NCBI RefSeq assembly: GCF_020616555.1
Contig: NZ_CP085173.1
Span: forward strand, 930,001 to 994,000
DNA length: 64,000 nucleotides
From: Streptomyces longhuiensis
GTDB lineage: Bacteria; Actinomycetota; Actinomycetes; Streptomycetales; Streptomycetaceae
Direction: 5' to 3'
Below the pieces are notes generated by a model, which saw only the letters and a list, made by a program, of their open reading frames with translations, was not told where the DNA came from and did no database searches. Made by a program: the position numbers and the translations under genes. Below are positions 61,293 through 64,000 of the stretch, piece after piece (position 1 is the stretch's first letter; each line of letters opens with the position of its first letter).

Positions 61293-63220
61293 TCGGCACC
61301 TCCGTAGGCGGCTTCCCGGCCGGACGCCGGCGCGACGGCGCCGTTCGGATGCCAGCAGGCGACCCGGTGTGCCCGGTCGACCCGCTCCAGGACCGGGTCC
61401 TCGCTCCGACACCGGTCCGTCGCCGCCGGGCAGCGGGCGGCGAACGCGCACCCCTCGGGCACCTGGTCCGGCTCGGGCGGGCGGCCGGGGATCACGGCCA
61501 GCGGCTCGTCGCGGTCGGTGTCCAGTTCCAGCGTCGCGGCCAGCAACGCCCGGGTGTAGGGGTGTCTCGGTACGGACGTGAGGTCGGCGGTAGGGAGGTC
61601 CTCGACGACGCGCCCTGCGTACATGACGAGCATCCGGTCGCAGGTCTGCGCGACGACCGCGATGTCATGGCTGATCAGGATGATCGCCGCGTTCTCCCTC
61701 TCCCTGGTCCGCGCGAGGAGGCGCAGCACCTGGCGCTGCACTGTGACGTCCAGCGCCGTCGTCGGCTCGTCGGCGATGATCAGTTTCGGCTCGCCCATCA
61801 GCCCCATGCCGATCATCGCGCGCTGCCGCATCCCGCCGGAGAACTGGTGCGGGTACTGCCGGGCACGTCGTTCCGCGGCGGGAATACGCACCTCGCGCAA
61901 CCGGTCCACGGCTCTGGCGAAGGCTTCGCGCCTGTTGAGGCCGTGGTGCTGCTCCGATGCCTCAGCCAGCTGGCGGCCGATCCGCCGGGTCGGGCTGAAC
62001 GAGCTCGTCGGATCCTGGAAGACCATCGCCAGCGACGTGCCGAGCAACTCGCGCAACTCCCGCTCCGGGGTCGTCAGGAGCGGAGTCCCCGCGAACTCAA
62101 GCCGGTCCGCGGTCACGACACCCGGCGTCTCGATCAGCCGCGAAACCGCCAGTCCGGTCAGGCTCTTGCCCGATCCGGATTCCCCGACCACACCGATCGC
62201 CTCACCGTCGCGCACGGTGAAACTCACGCCGCGCACCGGGACCGTCCACCCGTCCGCACGCGGGAACGCCACATGCAGGTTCTCCACCAACAGCACCGGC
62301 TTCGCCGTGGGTTCCTCGGCCGCGGCGGGACGGGCGGGCGGCGCCGGCCGGGCGGGGATCCGCGCGGTCGGGGTGCGCACGCCGACCACCGCGGCGACGG
62401 TCTCCCCCACCAGGTTGAACGCGAGACCGGCGAGCACCACTGCCGCACCGGGAGCGAGCGCGGCCGCCGGATTCACGTAGATGCCGTCCAGTCCCTCGCC
62501 CAGGAGCCGCCCCCAGTCGTATCGGGGTGCCTGGACGCCGATGCCGAGGAAGGAGAGCGAGGCGAACGCGAGCAGTGCGCCGCCCGCGCTGATGGTGGCG
62601 TTCACCATCAGCGGTTCGCCGATGTTGGGCAGGACGTGCCGGACGAGCAACCGGAGCCGGCCGACGCCCGCGATGCGCGCCGCCGATACGTAGTCCCGCC
62701 CTGCCACCGACGCGGCGAGGGTCTGCGCCAGCCTGGCGAAGCCCGGCGCCGTCGCGAACGCGATCGCAAGGACCGCGCCTCGGGTGCCCACGCCGAAGAT
62801 GACCGCGAAGAACAACGCAAGAAGCAGCCCCGGGAACGCCACCGCGATGTCCACTGCGGAGGTGATCAGCCTGCCGGCCCGGCGCGGCAGCACCGACGGC
62901 AAGGTACCCAGCAGGAGACCGACCGTGACGCCGAGCGCCGTGGCGATCACCGCGAGTTCGACCGAGAACCGGGTGGCCACGAGCGTGCGGTAGAAGATGT
63001 CGCGGCCGAGCGAGTCGGTGCCCAACAGGTGTGCCCCGGAGGGGCCTTGGCCGATCGCGTTCGTGTCGACCGCGGCCGCCTGCTCGCCCCACAGCACCGG
63101 TCCCAGGATGGCGAGTGCGGCCAACGCGACCAACAGCGCCAGTGAGCACGCCCCCATCGGGGTGCGCGCGGCCGCCGACCAGGCCGAGCCGCGCCTTCTC
63201 CACTGCGATGTCGACGTCAT
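61289..63220 (-). CDS. Peptide ABC transporter permease fused to an ATP-binding domain (DppC-DppD fusion)
   Basis: This 643-residue chain joins two subunits that are normally separate. Residues about 1-275 are a DppC permease (GAHLLGTDSLGRDIFYR, EAA-region SAARIAGVGRLRLLVRHVLPN). A Pro/Ala linker (PTARIPARPAPPARPAAAEEP) follows. Residues about 310-620 are a DppD ATPase: GESGSGKS, VFQDPTSSFSPTRR, FSGGMRQR (signature with F for L), LIIADEPTTALD and SHD, with the Cys-bearing CAFAARCPAATDRC end. No stop or start codon separates the parts. It overlaps both neighbours by a few bases. Confidence 0.92.
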   Translation of the reverse strand: MTSTSQWRRRGSAWSAAARTPMGACSLALLVALAALAILGPVLWGEQAAAVDTNAIGQGPSGAHLLGTDSLGRDIFYRTLVATRFSVELAVIATALGVTVGLLLGTLPSVLPRRAGRLITSAVDIAVAFPGLLLALFFAVIFGVGTRGAVLAIAFATAPGFARLAQTLAASVAGRDYVSAARIAGVGRLRLLVRHVLPNIGEPLMVNATISAGGALLAFASLSFLGIGVQAPRYDWGRLLGEGLDGIYVNPAAALAPGAAVVLAGLAFNLVGETVAAVVGVRTPTARIPARPAPPARPAAAEEPTAKPVLLVENLHVAFPRADGWTVPVRGVSFTVRDGEAIGVVGESGSGKSLTGLAVSRLIETPGVVTADRLEFAGTPLLTTPERELRELLGTSLAMVFQDPTSSFSPTRRIGRQLAEASEQHHGLNRREAFARAVDRLREVRIPAAERRARQYPHQFSGGMRQRAMIGMGLMGEPKLIIADEPTTALDVTVQRQVLRLLARTRERENAAIILISHDIAVVAQTCDRMLVMYAGRVVEDLPTADLTSVPRHPYTRALLAATLELDTDRDEPLAVIPGRPPEPDQVPEGCAFAARCPAATDRCRSEDPVLERVDRAHRVACWHPNGAVAPASGREAAYGGAE

Positions 63221-64000
63221 CAGCTCTCCCGGATGGTCGAGCGCGGGTCGAGCAGCGCCAGCAGCACGTCGACCGCCAGGTTCACCAGCAGCACCCCGAT
63301 GCCGTAGACGAGCACGATGCCCTGCACCGTCGGATAGTCCTTCGCCAGAATCGACTGCACGATCGTCGAGCCGAGCCCGGGCCAGGCGAAGACGTTCTCC
63401 ACCAGCACCGTCCCGGCGACCATCGCGGTGAGCATCAGCCCGCCCAACGTCAGCGTGGCGGTCAGCGCGCTCGGCAGGGCGTGCCGGACGTACACGAGCC
63501 GGGCGGGCAGCCGCTTCGCCCGGGCGGTGCGGACGAAGTCGTCGCCGAGCACAGACAGCGTCTCCACCCGTACGATCCGCGCCAGCACCGCCGTCGCCCC
63601 GGTCGCCAGTGCCGTCACCGGCAGCACGAACGTGCTCGCGCCGCCGCTCCCGGCGACCGGGAACCAGCCGAGGCGCACGGCGAAGAACGCGACAAGGCCG
63701 ACGGCGACGAGGAACTCAGGGACGGCGGCCAGGAACACGCTCACCGAGGTGAATCCCAGCTCGACGCCCCGCCGTCCGCCGCCCCTGGTCAACACCGCGA
63801 ACAGCACGCCGAGCGGAATCGCCAGGGCGGCCACCACCACGAACGCCGGCACGGCCAGCGCGAGCGTCGCGGGCAGACGGTCGCCGATCACCTGCGCCAC
63901 CGGCAGGTTGCTCGTCATCGACGTACCGAAGTCGCCGGTGAACAGGTTGCCGAGGTAGTGGCCGTACTGCACCCACAAGGGGTCGTTCAGGCCGAGTGCT
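63220..64000 (-). CDS. Peptide ABC transporter permease (DppB family), partial at the window edge
   Basis: The frame is open from the window edge, reading ALGLNDPLWVQYGHYLGNLFTGDFGTS, the extracytoplasmic DppB segment, followed by the permease core with FVRTARAKRLPARLVYVRHALP and VENVFAWPGLGSTIVQSILAKDYP. About 260 residues are present; the N-terminal 50-80 lie beyond base 64000. The stop overlaps the next ATG (TGATG at 63220). A solute-binding protein gene is expected further upstream, outside the window. Confidence 0.9.
   Translation of the reverse strand, partial: ALGLNDPLWVQYGHYLGNLFTGDFGTSMTSNLPVAQVIGDRLPATLALAVPAFVVVAALAIPLGVLFAVLTRGGGRRGVELGFTSVSVFLAAVPEFLVAVGLVAFFAVRLGWFPVAGSGGASTFVLPVTALATGATAVLARIVRVETLSVLGDDFVRTARAKRLPARLVYVRHALPSALTATLTLGGLMLTAMVAGTVLVENVFAWPGLGSTIVQSILAKDYPTVQGIVLVYGIGVLLVNLAVDVLLALLDPRSTIRES

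Overview
The window is high-GC, densely coded actinobacterial chromosome. Codon use, Tat and lipoprotein signals, vdcBCD, DUF1906 and MatB-like proteins, and the many LacI, LysR, AraC, PucR and WYL regulators point to Streptomyces or a close relative. I see no rRNA, tRNA, CRISPR array, complete insertion sequence or classical biosynthetic gene cluster. The gene content is mostly nutrient uptake and catabolism, with several decaying genes, as is common in the accessory parts of Streptomyces chromosomes.

Region by region. 1-6413: the 5' end of murQ (MurNAc-6-P etherase) diverges from a five-gene peptide-type ABC importer, so muropeptide recycling is a reasonable guess. 6500-9422: two secreted peptidoglycan-binding proteins, one NlpC/P60 and one DUF1906, in one operon. 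9734-13034: vdcBCD non-oxidative hydroxybenzoate/vanillate decarboxylase, with a divergent AraC regulator. 13151-22838: a LacI-controlled sugar operon (ABC importer, GH130 phosphorylase, Gfo/Idh/MocA oxidoreductase, GH13 enzyme, phosphomannomutase), which looks like phosphorolytic use of a mannoside. Its binding-protein gene is broken by a 40-bp tandem duplication. 22970-28569: an esterase, a WYL regulator, a VOC protein, an RsbW-like kinase and a NarL-type two-component pair.

28730-30858: hydroxyquinol 1,2-dioxygenase and maleylacetate reductase (hydroxyquinol to 3-oxoadipate). 31005-34889: LysR divergent from an M20 peptidase and an MHS-type transporter. 34917-38555 is a scar: amidase and PcaD fragments joined tail to tail, an intact Tat-exported multicopper oxidase, and a LysR pseudogene. 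38728-42737: an AmiC-like cytosolic binding protein, a methyltransferase, a small lipoprotein and an LtrA membrane protein. 42916-48127: a GH18 lipoprotein divergent from a MatA/MatB-like exopolysaccharide synthase with an acyltransferase. 48283-52223: quinone reductase/ArsR pair, a carotenoid-oxygenase remnant and gdhA.

53791-64000 is the most unusual part. It holds a D-threonine-aldolase/D-serine-dehydratase-like PLP enzyme, a divergent PucR regulator, and a translationally coupled operon of peptide-type ABC transport genes (one a permease-ATPase fusion) ending in a giant fusion of an S9 prolyl-oligopeptidase with an S12 beta-lactamase-like peptidase. I infer import and breakdown of peptides containing D-amino acids. 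The transport operon runs off the right edge of the window.
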